Assembly: GCA_002431345.1 (NCBI GenBank)
Contig: DJEN01000004.1
Span: 1-21,452, forward strand
Direction: 5' to 3'
DNA from: Megasphaera sp. UBA5897
GTDB taxonomy: Bacteria > Bacillota > Negativicutes > Veillonellales > Megasphaeraceae
DNA: 21,452 nucleotides
In this document: piece by piece, positions 1-7,456 of the stretch
Layout: every line of letters starts with the position of its first letter
Position numbering within the stretch: position 1 is the first letter of the stretch
Notes under the pieces: model-generated
Database searches by the model: none
Seen by the model: the letters and a program-made list of their open reading frames with translations, nothing else
What the model was told of the DNA's origin: nothing
Program-made: the position numbers and the translations under genes

Positions 1-163
1 ATTTTTGCATGTATTTCCTTATGATATCTGATGGGACATGAATCAATCCTTTAGTAAAAGAGAGGAAACTAGGAACACTCGTCAATGAACTTGGTGAGAA
101 TGATGCCCATATGATAATCAAATAGGAAAAATTTATTCTTATTTTGGAAGGGGAAATCTCATA
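1..163. other. Upstream region of the SLH porin gene, window edge
   Basis: No credible coding sequence is visible here; it is probably the promoter and 5' leader of the SLH porin. The ribosome-binding site AAGGGG is at 148-153, ten bases before the ATG. A possible promoter is TTGGTG (91-96) with GATAAT (113-118) at 16-base spacing, but the match is weak and I do not rely on it. The upstream gene lies outside the window. Confidence 0.4.
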
Positions 164-1423
164 ATGAAAACCAAAGTATTAACAGCTCTCGCAGCTACTA
201 TGGCTGTAGGTGCTGCATGCGCTTTTGCAGCCAATCCGTTTGTTGATGTACCGTCTGACAGTTGGGCATACAAATCCGTTGTAGAACTCGCTGACGCTGG
301 CATTATCCAGGGCGTTGACGGCTCTTATTTCCAGGGCGAACGCAACATCACTCGTTATGAAGCAGCTGAAATGGTAGCCAAGGCTATGGCTCACATGGAC
401 AAAGCTTCTGTTGAACAGCGCGCCCTCATCAACAAATTGGCTGATGAATACGCTGCAGAACTCAACAACCTCGGCGTTCGCGTCGCTGCCTTGGAAAACA
501 AAGTCGGCAATGTAAAATTAACTGGCGATGCACGTATCCGTTATCAGCATCAGAGCGACAATGATGATTACAAAAATGATAACGCTTGGGATTATCGTGT
601 TCGTCTCCGCGGCAATGCCCAGGTCAATGACCGCACAACCGTAACATACGGCATCAGCACCAACGACATGAATTTTGGTGATAACGAAAAAGCTTCTGAC
701 GGCAGCAAAGTATTCACAGATGATGCCAAAGTTGATTACAATGTTGGCAGCTGGAACTTCAGTGTAGGCCGTACGGATACATACGTACTCGGTGGTGACA
801 ATGCCTATGGCTTCCAGTACGGTGATGTATTTGACCGTGCTGAAATGAAATATGCAACAGATAAATTCGCAGCTACTGCCGGCTATGGTAAATTTAAAGA
901 AGGCGATGACCTTTTGGCAGCTAAAACGGGTTATGGCGAATTAGAAGGTTTCTTTGGTAACGGCTCTGCTGTAGGCGTATATTACAACTCCTTTAATAAA
1001 GCAGACAGCACCACGACAACAAATGCAGATGACCTTTGGGGTGCATATGCTTCTGTTAACATGGGTTCCAAATGGAATGCCTTGGCAAACTATGAACGCG
1101 TCAGCCTGCGTAACGACAGCGACAAAAAAGACGTTTGGATTGGCAAACTGACCTATGGCGGTGCCGATGAAAACGTTAAAGGTTCTTGGGACGCATGGGT
1201 TGAATACCTCGATACAGATAAAGGTGCATTCCTCGGCGGCGCAACTAACTCTTGGCGTGACAACAGCGTACTCGACGGCGTTCGTTCTTGGGGCGTAGGC
1301 GTTGATTACACGTTGGCTAAAAACGTCATCTTGACGGCAGCACAGTCCTTCGGCACCAATGCCAAAGGCAATGCAAAAGACCCGAAAGAATTTACGGACG
1401 TTGAACTCAACTTCTTATTCTAA
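164..1423 (+). CDS. SLH-domain outer-membrane beta-barrel protein (OmpM-like porin)
   Basis: A 419-residue precursor. Residues 1-22 form a Sec signal peptide with a basic start, an Ala/Val-rich core and AFA before the mature N-terminus. Residues 24-80 are one S-layer homology domain (FVDVPSDSWAY, then GIIQG and the ITRYEAAEMV end), which in Negativicutes binds polyamine-modified peptidoglycan. Residues 80-112 are heptad-like and probably coiled coil (family knowledge: a periplasmic stalk). From about 115 the sequence alternates polar and aromatic residues in beta-strand fashion with repeated Asp/Asn-rich turns and ends in a C-terminal Phe, as outer-membrane barrels do. The inferred role is a general porin that also tethers the outer membrane to the wall. 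The ATG at 164 is supported by AAGGGG ten bases upstream. Its own terminator follows, so it is probably monocistronic. Identity as a porin is sure in outline; the exact OmpM paralogue is not. Confidence 0.9.
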   Translation: MKTKVLTALAATMAVGAACAFAANPFVDVPSDSWAYKSVVELADAGIIQGVDGSYFQGERNITRYEAAEMVAKAMAHMDKASVEQRALINKLADEYAAELNNLGVRVAALENKVGNVKLTGDARIRYQHQSDNDDYKNDNAWDYRVRLRGNAQVNDRTTVTYGISTNDMNFGDNEKASDGSKVFTDDAKVDYNVGSWNFSVGRTDTYVLGGDNAYGFQYGDVFDRAEMKYATDKFAATAGYGKFKEGDDLLAAKTGYGELEGFFGNGSAVGVYYNSFNKADSTTTTNADDLWGAYASVNMGSKWNALANYERVSLRNDSDKKDVWIGKLTYGGADENVKGSWDAWVEYLDTDKGAFLGGATNSWRDNSVLDGVRSWGVGVDYTLAKNVILTAAQSFGTNAKGNAKDPKEFTDVELNFLF

Positions 1424-1442
1424 TTTTAGAAAAAGCAATACA

Positions 1443-1475
1443 GGGGCAGTCGCAGCAAGCGATATGCCCCTTTTT
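1443..1475 (+). terminator. Intrinsic terminator of the SLH porin gene
   Basis: GGGGCA (1443-1448) pairs with TGCCCC (1465-1470), with an inner stem TCGC (1450-1453)/GCGA (1459-1462) around the loop AGCAA. Five Ts follow at 1471-1475. It lies 19 bases after the porin stop. Confidence 0.85.
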
Positions 1476-1486
1476 CTTGTCTTGTG

Positions 1487-1516
1487 TTGACTGGCTGCAG
1501 GATAAGATGCTATGAT
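1487..1516 (+). promoter_or_regulatory. Promoter of the DapF-like racemase gene
   Basis: TTGACT (1487-1492) and TATGAT (1511-1516), 18 bases apart, form a sigma-70-type promoter directly after the porin terminator and about 45 bases before the racemase ATG. Confidence 0.65.
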
Positions 1517-1561
1517 GATACGAAGAACACTTTATTGTGATAAAGTAAGGGAGGCCCTTTC

Positions 1562-2374
1562 ATGGACATACGATATATCAAAGCAGACCCAAGTGGGAAT
1601 ACGACTATTTTTGTACTCAGCCAGACAGTGTCGGCACAGCGCAGTGCCTTGGCAGCCAAGCTGCTGCGGCCGGACTGTATTGGTGCCGAACAGGTAGGGT
1701 ATTTGACTATGGCGCAGGACAAACCGATTCGTGTGGACATGATGGGCGGCGAATTTTGCGGTAATGCGTCACGGTCAGCCGCAGCGTATGCCTTGCTGTG
1801 TTCCGGCAAAACGGAAGGCGACTATGCCGTTTCCTGCTCCGGCTGCGACCATGTGCTGCAGGCTCATGCCGTACAGCGAGAAAAAAACAAGTATGATGCG
1901 TATATAGAAATGCCCCTGCCTCTGGCTGTAGAGGCTATCCTGATGGACGTAGGCGGCATGCCGAGCCGCTTCTTTCGCGTTTCCCTGCCCGGAATAGTCC
2001 ATTTTGTTCATTTTATCGATGATACGGCATTGGCCGACAGAGAGGTATTTTGGCAGGCTGTGCAGGATTATGCGGCTGAAGAAGCGTTGGAAGCCTATGG
2101 CTTGATTCTCTTCTCACCGAGACAGCTGCAAATGATTCCGGCTGTGTATGTGACAGCTACGGATACGTTGTATTGGGAAAACAGCTGCGGCTCCGGCTCA
2201 GCGGCTGTCGCGGCGGCACTGGCCTGCATGGGCAAAAAAGATGTATCCTGCACGATACATCAGCCCGGCGGTACGATTGATATTATGGCTCATGTCGAAG
2301 ACGGACAGCTTTGCCGTATTGTTATCGGCGGGCCCGTTGTGTTTGGTGAAGAACAACAAATTACATTGTCATAA
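1562..2374 (+). CDS. DapF-superfamily amino-acid racemase/epimerase
   Basis: A 270-residue protein of the diaminopimelate-epimerase fold. The two catalytic Cys segments are visible: GGEFCGNASR with Cys66 and ENSCGSGSAA with Cys209, the pair that takes and gives the alpha proton in cofactor-independent racemases. The first motif is not the classical DapF GNGxRC form, and no lysine- or peptidoglycan-pathway gene is adjacent, so housekeeping DAP epimerase is not assured. Histidine racemase (CntK-like) or another amino-acid racemase is an alternative. The ATG at 1562 has AAGGGAGG (1547-1554) seven bases upstream. The gene stands alone between its own promoter and a terminator, convergent with malic enzyme. 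Superfamily assignment is firm; the substrate is unknown. Confidence 0.8.
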   Translation: MDIRYIKADPSGNTTIFVLSQTVSAQRSALAAKLLRPDCIGAEQVGYLTMAQDKPIRVDMMGGEFCGNASRSAAAYALLCSGKTEGDYAVSCSGCDHVLQAHAVQREKNKYDAYIEMPLPLAVEAILMDVGGMPSRFFRVSLPGIVHFVHFIDDTALADREVFWQAVQDYAAEEALEAYGLILFSPRQLQMIPAVYVTATDTLYWENSCGSGSAAVAAALACMGKKDVSCTIHQPGGTIDIMAHVEDGQLCRIVIGGPVVFGEEQQITLS

Positions 2375-2375
2375 A

Positions 2376-2415
2376 AAATTGCCCTATGATGTCAAAAAGA
2401 CTCATAGGGCAATTT
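2376..2415. terminator. Bidirectional terminator between racemase and malic enzyme
   Basis: A perfect 14-bp inverted repeat, AAATTGCCCTATGA (2376-2389) and its complement (2402-2415), with an inner GTC/GAC pair around AAAAA. On the minus strand the stem is followed by six Us, so it mainly serves the malic enzyme; the plus strand has a short T run as well. The convergent genes suit a shared terminator. Confidence 0.85.
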
Positions 2416-2461
2416 GGGGTACATCTAATATGTTTGATGATATCGCTGCGTGTACTGCGTA

Positions 2462-3715
2462 TTAACCATGCAGTTGGTCTAATAGATGATGCAGGCTGTC
2501 GATTTGTTTGGCAGCTTGTTGCCGTACCATTTCCGGGTCGACGGTGATGCGGGCTGTGCCGCTGTCCATGGCAGCTTTGGCGACGGCAGCGGCAACAGCT
2601 GGTGCCACGCGTTTGTCAAAGGAGTCGGGAATGACGTATTCATCGGTCAGTTCGTCGTCTTTGATGAGAGAGGCAATGGCATGTGAAGCAGCGAGCTTCA
2701 TATCTTCGTTGATGCTGCGGGCGCGAACGGCCAGGGCACCGCGGAAAATGCCGGGGAATACCATGACGTTGTTGATTTGGTTTGGTGAATCAGAACGGCC
2801 TGTACCGACGACTCTGGCACCGGCTGCTTTGGCCGACTGATAATCTGTTTCCGGAATCGGGTTGGCCATGGCAAAGACGACAGCGTCCTTGTTCATGGAA
2901 GCGATGATTTCCTTGGTAAACAAATGAGGACCGGATACGCCGAGAAGCAGGTCGGCTCCTTGTACGGCGTCTGCCAGCGTACCGTGCTGTTTGGTTTTGT
3001 TGGTCAGGGCAGCCAGTTCTGCCTGTACGGGGTTGAGACCTTCCATGCCTTCATAGAGCATGCCGGCTTTATCGACCATCGTGACGTTGGCAGCCCCGGC
3101 ACGGACGAGGAGACGGCCGATTGATGCGCCGGCGGCACCGGCACCGTTGATGACGATTTTTGCCGTTTTTAACTCTTTATGGACATGGCGGAAGGCGCCG
3201 ATGACCCCGGCAAGGGCGGCAATAGCTGTGCCGTGCTGGTCATCATGAAAGACAGGAATGTCCATTTCTTTTTTCAGCGTCGTTTCGATTTCATAGCATT
3301 TAGGGGATGCAATGTCTTCCAAGTTGATGCCGGCAAAAGACGGCTGCAGCCGTTTGACCGTTTCAATAAATTGCTGCGGGTCTTTGGTGTCCAGGCAAAT
3401 GGGCACGGCATTGACGCCGCCAAAAATCTTGAAGAGAATGGATTTCCCTTCCATGACCGGCATAGCGGCTTCTGGGCCAATGTCTCCCAATCCCAATACG
3501 CGCGTACCGTCAGATATGACGGCAATCATGTTGCCGCGGCAGGTCAAATCAAATGACAAGTCGCTGTCTTTGGCGATTTCCCGGCATGGCTGTGCGACAC
3601 CGGGCGTATACAAGGTACTCAAATCATCGTGGGTCTTGAGGACGGCACGGGGCATCGTTTCCAGAATACCTTGTTTGCCGCGGCGGACCTTCATGGCTTC
3701 TTCATCAAAATTCAT
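2462..3715 (-). CDS. NAD(P)-dependent malic enzyme, short bacterial form
   Basis: Oxidative decarboxylation of malate to pyruvate, with NAD(P)H formed. The 417 residues match the short bacterial malic enzymes without a phosphotransacetylase extension. Visible elements are the catalytic Tyr36 in YTPGV, Lys91 in the EGKS segment, metal-binding Glu133-Asp134 (NLEDI) and Asp158-Asp159 (HDDQHGTA), and the dinucleotide-binding GAGAAG at 191-196. Asp215 at the end of the second beta strand (VTMVDK) favours NAD over NADP, which is inference. The start is set by GAGGTG (minus strand, 3724-3729) eight bases upstream of the ATG. In a lactate/dicarboxylate-fermenting anaerobe it would link C4 acids to pyruvate. 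It is transcribed alone, divergent from fhs. Confidence 0.93.
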   Translation of the reverse strand: MNFDEEAMKVRRGKQGILETMPRAVLKTHDDLSTLYTPGVAQPCREIAKDSDLSFDLTCRGNMIAVISDGTRVLGLGDIGPEAAMPVMEGKSILFKIFGGVNAVPICLDTKDPQQFIETVKRLQPSFAGINLEDIASPKCYEIETTLKKEMDIPVFHDDQHGTAIAALAGVIGAFRHVHKELKTAKIVINGAGAAGASIGRLLVRAGAANVTMVDKAGMLYEGMEGLNPVQAELAALTNKTKQHGTLADAVQGADLLLGVSGPHLFTKEIIASMNKDAVVFAMANPIPETDYQSAKAAGARVVGTGRSDSPNQINNVMVFPGIFRGALAVRARSINEDMKLAASHAIASLIKDDELTDEYVIPDSFDKRVAPAVAAAVAKAAMDSGTARITVDPEMVRQQAAKQIDSLHHLLDQLHG

Positions 3716-3756
3716 GGGTTAGTCACCTCTCATCAAAATATAAACACATAATATAC

Positions 3757-3785
3757 ATTATATAAAAATTGTTCTCTTTCGACAA
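3757..3785 (-). promoter_or_regulatory. Promoter of the malic enzyme gene
   Basis: Read on the minus strand: TTGTCG (3780-3785) and a perfect TATAAT (3757-3762) separated by 17 bases. It is divergent from the fhs promoter, whose -35 begins 16 bases away. Confidence 0.65.
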
Positions 3786-3800
3786 GACGGCGGTTTTGCA

Positions 3801-3830
3801 TTGACAGGACCTTAGGTGTTCTTGTATAAT
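3801..3830 (+). promoter_or_regulatory. Promoter of the fhs-fchA operon
   Basis: Consensus TTGACA (3801-3806) and consensus TATAAT (3825-3830) with an 18-base spacer. The predicted start of transcription, near 3837, falls at the first base of the riboswitch P1 stem, so nearly the whole leader is aptamer plus terminator. Confidence 0.8.
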
Positions 3831-3839
3831 AAAGCCATA

Positions 3840-3933
3840 ATCATGTGACTGACGGAAGTGGAGCATACCACGGGGAGCATGATAGATACCAAGCCGACCG
3901 TCTGGGCAATTTCCAGAATGTCGGTGTTTTTTT
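3840..3933 (+). ncRNA. ZTP (pfl-motif) riboswitch with intrinsic terminator
   Basis: The leader matches the pfl/ZTP aptamer: the conserved GTGACTGACGG and ACCACGGGGAGC segments followed by GCCGACCGTCTGGGC. P1 is ATCATG (3840-3845)/CATGAT (3878-3883). The inner stem is GTGG (3858-3861)/CCAC (3868-3871). P3 is GCC (3893-3895)/GGC (3905-3907). The pseudoknot is GACGG (3851-3855) with CCGTC (3898-3902). It sits before formate-THF ligase, the class's most common target. ZTP/ZMP accumulates when 10-formyl-THF is short and is known to turn expression on. The terminator at 3894-3933 competes with the aptamer. Confidence 0.93.
3894..3933 (+). terminator. ZTP-riboswitch expression-platform terminator
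   Basis: CCGAC (3894-3898) pairs with GTCGG (3920-3924) and TCTGG (3901-3905) with CCAGA (3913-3917), followed by seven Ts at 3927-3933. The left arm uses bases of both P3 and the pseudoknot strand 3898-3902, so ligand-stabilised aptamer and terminator cannot coexist. This predicts a transcriptional ON switch. Confidence 0.85.
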
Positions 3934-3961
3934 ATGGATAAAATAAGGAGTGAAGCAATTC

Positions 3962-5641
3962 ATGGCAAAGGTATTAAGCGATATTGAAATTGCACAGCAA
4001 ACAGCACTGGAACCGATTGTAAAGATTGCGGAACAAGCAGGTCTTTCAGAAGATGACTTGGAATTATATGGTAAATATAAAGCAAAAATTTCATTTGATG
4101 CGATTAAACGTCTTTCCAAACAAAAAGACGGCAAGCTCGTTTTGGTAACGGCTATTACGCCGACACCGGCCGGCGAAGGCAAGACGCTGACGACGATTGG
4201 TCTGGCACAGGCATTGAACCAAATGGGACATAAAACGGTCGTCGCACTTCGTGAACCATCACTGGGCCCGGTATTCGGCATTAAAGGCGGCGCAGCCGGC
4301 GGCGGCTATTCACAAGTCCTGCCGATGGAAGATATAAACCTTCATTTTACCGGTGATATGCATGCCATTACGGCAGCCAACAACTTGCTGGCTGCAGCCA
4401 TTGACAACCACGTTCATCAGGGCAATGCCCTGCGTATTGACGTGCGGCGCATCATTTGGAAACGCGTCATGGATATGAACGACCGTGCGCTGCGCAACAT
4501 CGTCGTCGGCATGGGCGGCAAAGTCTGCGGTTTCCCGCGGGAAGATCATTTCATGATTACCGTCGCTTCGGAAATCATGGCAGCCCTTTGCCTGGCTCAT
4601 GATTTGATGGATTTGAAAAAACGCATGGGCGATATTACCGTAGCCTATGATTTGGACGGCAATCTCGTGACGGCCCGCCAGCTCGGCATCGAAGGGGCTA
4701 TGGCCATTCTCATGAAAGATGCCATCAAGCCGAACCTGGTACAGACTATCGAACATACACCGGCTCTGGTACATGGCGGCCCCTTTGCCAACATTGCCCA
4801 CGGCTGCAACTCTGTCGTTGCTACCAAACTGGCCATGAAAATGGGAGATATTGCCGTAACGGAAGCTGGATTCGGCGCAGATCTCGGCGCAGAAAAATTC
4901 ATGGACATCAAATGCCGTTTTGCCGGCATCAAACCGAATGCAGTCGTCATCGTAGCGACAGTACGCGCCCTCAAGATGCACGGCGGCGTAGACAAGAAAA
5001 ACTTGCAGGAAGAAAACGTTGCTGCTCTGAAAAAGGGCTTTGCCAACTTGGCAAAACATATTGAAAATATGCGTCAGTTTGACGTGCCGGTTCTCGTAGG
5101 TATTAATAAATTCATCACCGATACGGATGAAGAAATCGCGACACTGCGCATGCTCTGCGAAGAATACGGTGTAGATGCAGCTCTCAACAACTGCTGGGCC
5201 GAAGGCGGCAAAGGCGGCTTGGAAATGGGTGAAAAAGTTCTGCAGCTCCTGCAGCAGCCGCAGACACCGTACAAACCGCTCTATGATGTCAACGACACGA
5301 TTCCGCAAAAAATGGAAACTATCGTCAAGAAAATCTATGGCGGCGACGGCGTAGTTTTTGAAAAAAATGCCCAGAAGCAGATTAAAGAATTGGAAAAATT
5401 CGGCCTCGACAAGATGCCGATTTGCGTAGCCAAGACACAGTATTCCTTGTCCGACGACCCGTCCCTGTTGGGTGCGCCTCATGGCTTTACTGTCACGGTA
5501 CAGGATGTACGTGTTTGCACAGGTGCAGGATTTATCGTCTGCCAGACCAGTAATATTATGACAATGCCGGGATTGCCGAAAGTACCGGCTGCCAATCGAA
5601 TGGATATAGATGAAAATGGCGTCATTACAGGATTGTTCTAA
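3962..5641 (+). CDS. fhs: Formate-tetrahydrofolate ligase
   Basis: ATP-dependent synthesis of 10-formyl-THF from formate and THF in the cytoplasm, feeding purine synthesis and C1 metabolism. The 559 residues match the usual length of about 556. Visible are the P-loop-like TPTPAGEGKTLTTIGL near residues 60-75 and the REPSLGPVFGIKGGAAGGGYSQ segment that follows it, both signatures of the family. I chose the ATG at 3962 (MAKVLSD) because AAGGAG at 3945-3950 lies 11 bases before it; the in-frame GTG at 3950 overlaps that site and cannot use it. Expression is under the ZTP riboswitch. The 3' end overlaps the cyclodeaminase gene by about 32 bases, indicating translational coupling. Confidence 0.97.
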   Translation: MAKVLSDIEIAQQTALEPIVKIAEQAGLSEDDLELYGKYKAKISFDAIKRLSKQKDGKLVLVTAITPTPAGEGKTLTTIGLAQALNQMGHKTVVALREPSLGPVFGIKGGAAGGGYSQVLPMEDINLHFTGDMHAITAANNLLAAAIDNHVHQGNALRIDVRRIIWKRVMDMNDRALRNIVVGMGGKVCGFPREDHFMITVASEIMAALCLAHDLMDLKKRMGDITVAYDLDGNLVTARQLGIEGAMAILMKDAIKPNLVQTIEHTPALVHGGPFANIAHGCNSVVATKLAMKMGDIAVTEAGFGADLGAEKFMDIKCRFAGIKPNAVVIVATVRALKMHGGVDKKNLQEENVAALKKGFANLAKHIENMRQFDVPVLVGINKFITDTDEEIATLRMLCEEYGVDAALNNCWAEGGKGGLEMGEKVLQLLQQPQTPYKPLYDVNDTIPQKMETIVKKIYGGDGVVFEKNAQKQIKELEKFGLDKMPICVAKTQYSLSDDPSLLGAPHGFTVTVQDVRVCTGAGFIVCQTSNIMTMPGLPKVPAANRMDIDENGVITGLF

Positions 5642-6263
5642 AACCGATTTTAGCTATTTCAAGTCCATGCCGCTGGATGAGCTTTTGGAAGAGGCAGCTT
5701 CCAAAGAACCGGTTCCCGGCGGCGGTGGTATTGCCGCTATGACCGCTGCGTCGGCAGCAGCGCTCGTAGAGATGGTAGCGAATCTGACGATTGGCAAAAA
5801 AGGCTATGAACAGGTAGAACCGCAAATGAAGACGATTCAGCAGCAGGCAAGGACACTGCGTGCCCACTATCTCAAGGGTATTGAAGACGACGCCAAGGCA
5901 TTTGACGGCGTTATCCGCGCAGTACGCCTGCCCAAGGATACGCCTAACAGGGCAGCGGTAGTGCAGCAGGCCTTTAAGGATGCGGCCATCATACCGTTTA
6001 CACTGGGCAAGGATATTTTTACGCTGCTGCAGCTGGCAGCACAGACGGTGCAGTACGGCAACGCCTGGGTCATTACCGACGGCGCTATAGCCGCCATGAA
6101 TGCCCGCGCAGCCATGCGGTCTGCCTTTTACAGTGTCCGCATCAACCTTAAATCCATCAAAGACCCGGCATTTGTCCATACGATGATGCAGTCGATTTTG
6201 GATATTGAAGAAAAAGCACGGCACGTAGAAGAACAAGTAGAAACGTTATACGCAAATCGATAA
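5610..6263 (+). CDS. fchA: Formiminotetrahydrofolate cyclodeaminase
   Basis: Converts 5-formimino-THF to 5,10-methenyl-THF plus ammonia. The 217 residues are close to the stand-alone family of about 210. The family's N-terminal helix and glycine loop are clear (MPLDELLEEAASKEPVPGGGG, broken here as MPLDELLEEA and PVPGGGG, about residues 21-40), followed by the long amphipathic helices of the all-alpha fold. The start lies inside fhs: ATG 5610 or 5616. Neither has a strong Shine-Dalgarno site, so coupling to fhs translation is likely and the exact start is uncertain. Pairing with Fhs suggests salvage of formimino groups (histidine, glycine or purine breakdown) into the C1 pool or, running Fhs backwards, ATP formation. 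A terminator follows at once. Confidence 0.93.
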   Translation: MKMASLQDCSKTDFSYFKSMPLDELLEEAASKEPVPGGGGIAAMTAASAAALVEMVANLTIGKKGYEQVEPQMKTIQQQARTLRAHYLKGIEDDAKAFDGVIRAVRLPKDTPNRAAVVQQAFKDAAIIPFTLGKDIFTLLQLAAQTVQYGNAWVITDGAIAAMNARAAMRSAFYSVRINLKSIKDPAFVHTMMQSILDIEEKARHVEEQVETLYANR

Positions 6264-6270
6264 CAGTAAG

Positions 6271-6316
6271 GGAGTTGTACATGGAGGATGTTTCCTATAT
6301 GCACAGCTCCTTTTTT
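6271..6316 (+). terminator. Terminator of the fhs-fchA operon
   Basis: GGAGTTGT (6271-6278) pairs with ACAGCTCC (6303-6310) with one G-U pair, followed by six Ts (6311-6316). It separates C1-folate genes from the LysR cluster. It is also the reason to reject upstream in-frame starts for the regulator, which would lie inside this hairpin. Confidence 0.75.
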
Positions 6317-6367
6317 GCAGTAGTTTGCCGGGACAGCAAAGTACGTAAAAAGAGGGGGAAGACAGGC

Positions 6368-7345
6368 ATGACAGACTATAAAGAGTATATATATGCTGTA
6401 TATGAAGAAAAAAGTTTTTCTAAAGCAGCTAAAAAATTATACGTATCGCAGCCATGGCTGAGTGCGGCTGTCAAAAAGGTGGAGCAGGAGCTGGATGTAC
6501 GGCTTTTTGACCGCAGTACGACGCCGATTTCTTTGACAGAAGCGGGAGCCTATTATATACAGTGCATCGAAGAAATACGACGCATTGAACAAGACATGAT
6601 GCAGCATTTTCAAGAGATGCGGAATGCACAGCACCGGGTACTACATATTGGCAGTTCCATGTTTTTCTGCACGTATGTCCTGCCCAGCCTGCTGCAGGAT
6701 TTTCGCGCAGCCTATCCCCATGTCGTGATTCGCTTTGAAGAGGGAAACAGCCAGCAGCTGCTGCAGCGCATGCTCAATGGCAAACTGGATGTTATTCTTG
6801 AAGCAGAGCAGCTTATCAATCAGCAAATCGTGCATATACCGTGGCTAAAAGAAGAAATTGTGCTGGCTGTGCCGGCTTCTTACGCAGTGAACCAGACGCT
6901 GTCAGCTTATCGGTATTCTTTTGCAGAGTTTTTGCATCGCGATACGGTACACAAAGACCCGGTACCGCTGCAGCAGTTTCAAAAGGAACAGTTTTTACTG
7001 CTTACAGAAGGCAACGACAGTTATGCCAGAAGCTTAAAGCTGTGTGAACACGCCGGATTTACGCCGCATGTTTCCATGTATTTGACACAAATGATGACGG
7101 CCTATTATTTAGCCTGTGAAGGACAAGGCATTGCGTTTTTGCGTTCGACGATTCCTTCGTATGTAACGCCGACCGACGCAGTCGTCTTTTATCGCCTGGA
7201 TGATTCCCTGGCATTCCGGCAGACGTATATTCACTATCCGCAAAAAGGCATTTCACCTATTCAGAGTGAATTGATTCAATTTTTGCAGGAAGCGATGGAT
7301 TCGCCAACGGATACAGCAAACGCAGGCAACAGGCGGCGTATATAG
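6368..7345 (+). CDS. LysR-family transcriptional regulator
   Basis: A 325-residue LTTR. Residues 1-60 are the winged helix-turn-helix (SFSKAAKKLYVSQPWLSAAV, then VEQELDVRLFDRS and the LTEAG wing), and residues about 90-295 form the periplasmic-binding-protein-like effector domain. The ATG at 6368 is chosen because GAGGGGGA lies just upstream and the HTH begins where the family expects. In-frame TTG/ATG codons from 6275 would add about 31 residues from within the preceding terminator. It heads a cluster for an aminotransferase, an FAH enzyme and a 5-oxoprolinase, all on the same strand, so it probably senses a pathway substrate. Two matching candidate operators (7340-7363 and 9554-9577) lie in front of the two downstream promoters. 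The effector is unknown. Confidence 0.93.
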   Translation: MTDYKEYIYAVYEEKSFSKAAKKLYVSQPWLSAAVKKVEQELDVRLFDRSTTPISLTEAGAYYIQCIEEIRRIEQDMMQHFQEMRNAQHRVLHIGSSMFFCTYVLPSLLQDFRAAYPHVVIRFEEGNSQQLLQRMLNGKLDVILEAEQLINQQIVHIPWLKEEIVLAVPASYAVNQTLSAYRYSFAEFLHRDTVHKDPVPLQQFQKEQFLLLTEGNDSYARSLKLCEHAGFTPHVSMYLTQMMTAYYLACEGQGIAFLRSTIPSYVTPTDAVVFYRLDDSLAFRQTYIHYPQKGISPIQSELIQFLQEAMDSPTDTANAGNRRRI

Positions 7346-7363
7346 ATATACGTATAGCCTATA
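7340..7363. promoter_or_regulatory. Candidate LysR operator, copy A
   Basis: Core ATACGTATAGCCTATA at 7348-7363, overlapping the LysR stop codon on its left side. It holds TATA-GCC-TATA (7353-7363) and the palindrome TATACGTATA (7347-7356). It matches copy B at 20 of 24 positions and lies about 43 bases before the -10 of the aminotransferase promoter, a usual LTTR activation distance. Binding by the linked regulator is inference. Confidence 0.55.
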
Positions 7364-7376
7364 TATTCTTTCGTAT

Positions 7377-7406
7377 TTTACGGATTGGCTGCCTGTCCGC
7401 TATACT
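7377..7406 (+). promoter_or_regulatory. Likely activator-dependent promoter of the aminotransferase-FAH unit
   Basis: A good -10, TATACT (7401-7406), with only a poor -35, TTTACG (7377-7382), at 18-base spacing. A weak -35 next to a candidate LTTR site suits an activated promoter. Transcription would begin near 7413. Confidence 0.45.
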
Positions 7407-7456
7407 AATACATGAAATACAGCAGTATATTTTCATACAGTGAGGGGCGAAGTGGC

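Noticed and set aside
3950..3961. GTG start for fhs
   Set aside because: The codon overlaps the only Shine-Dalgarno sequence; ATG 3962 fits the family N-terminus.
4310..5482. Long minus-strand reading frame of 390 codons
   Set aside because: Lies wholly antisense to the clear fhs coding sequence, has no recognisable family motif, and is explained by the codon bias of the sense strand.
6275..6367. N-terminal extension of the LysR protein from TTG 6275 or ATG 6281
   Set aside because: The extension would be encoded by the fhs-fchA terminator hairpin, and the HTH begins immediately after ATG 6368, which has a strong ribosome site.
7412..7456. Upstream ATG for the aminotransferase
   Set aside because: Coincides with the predicted transcription start and has no Shine-Dalgarno site; ATG 7457 has one at nine bases.
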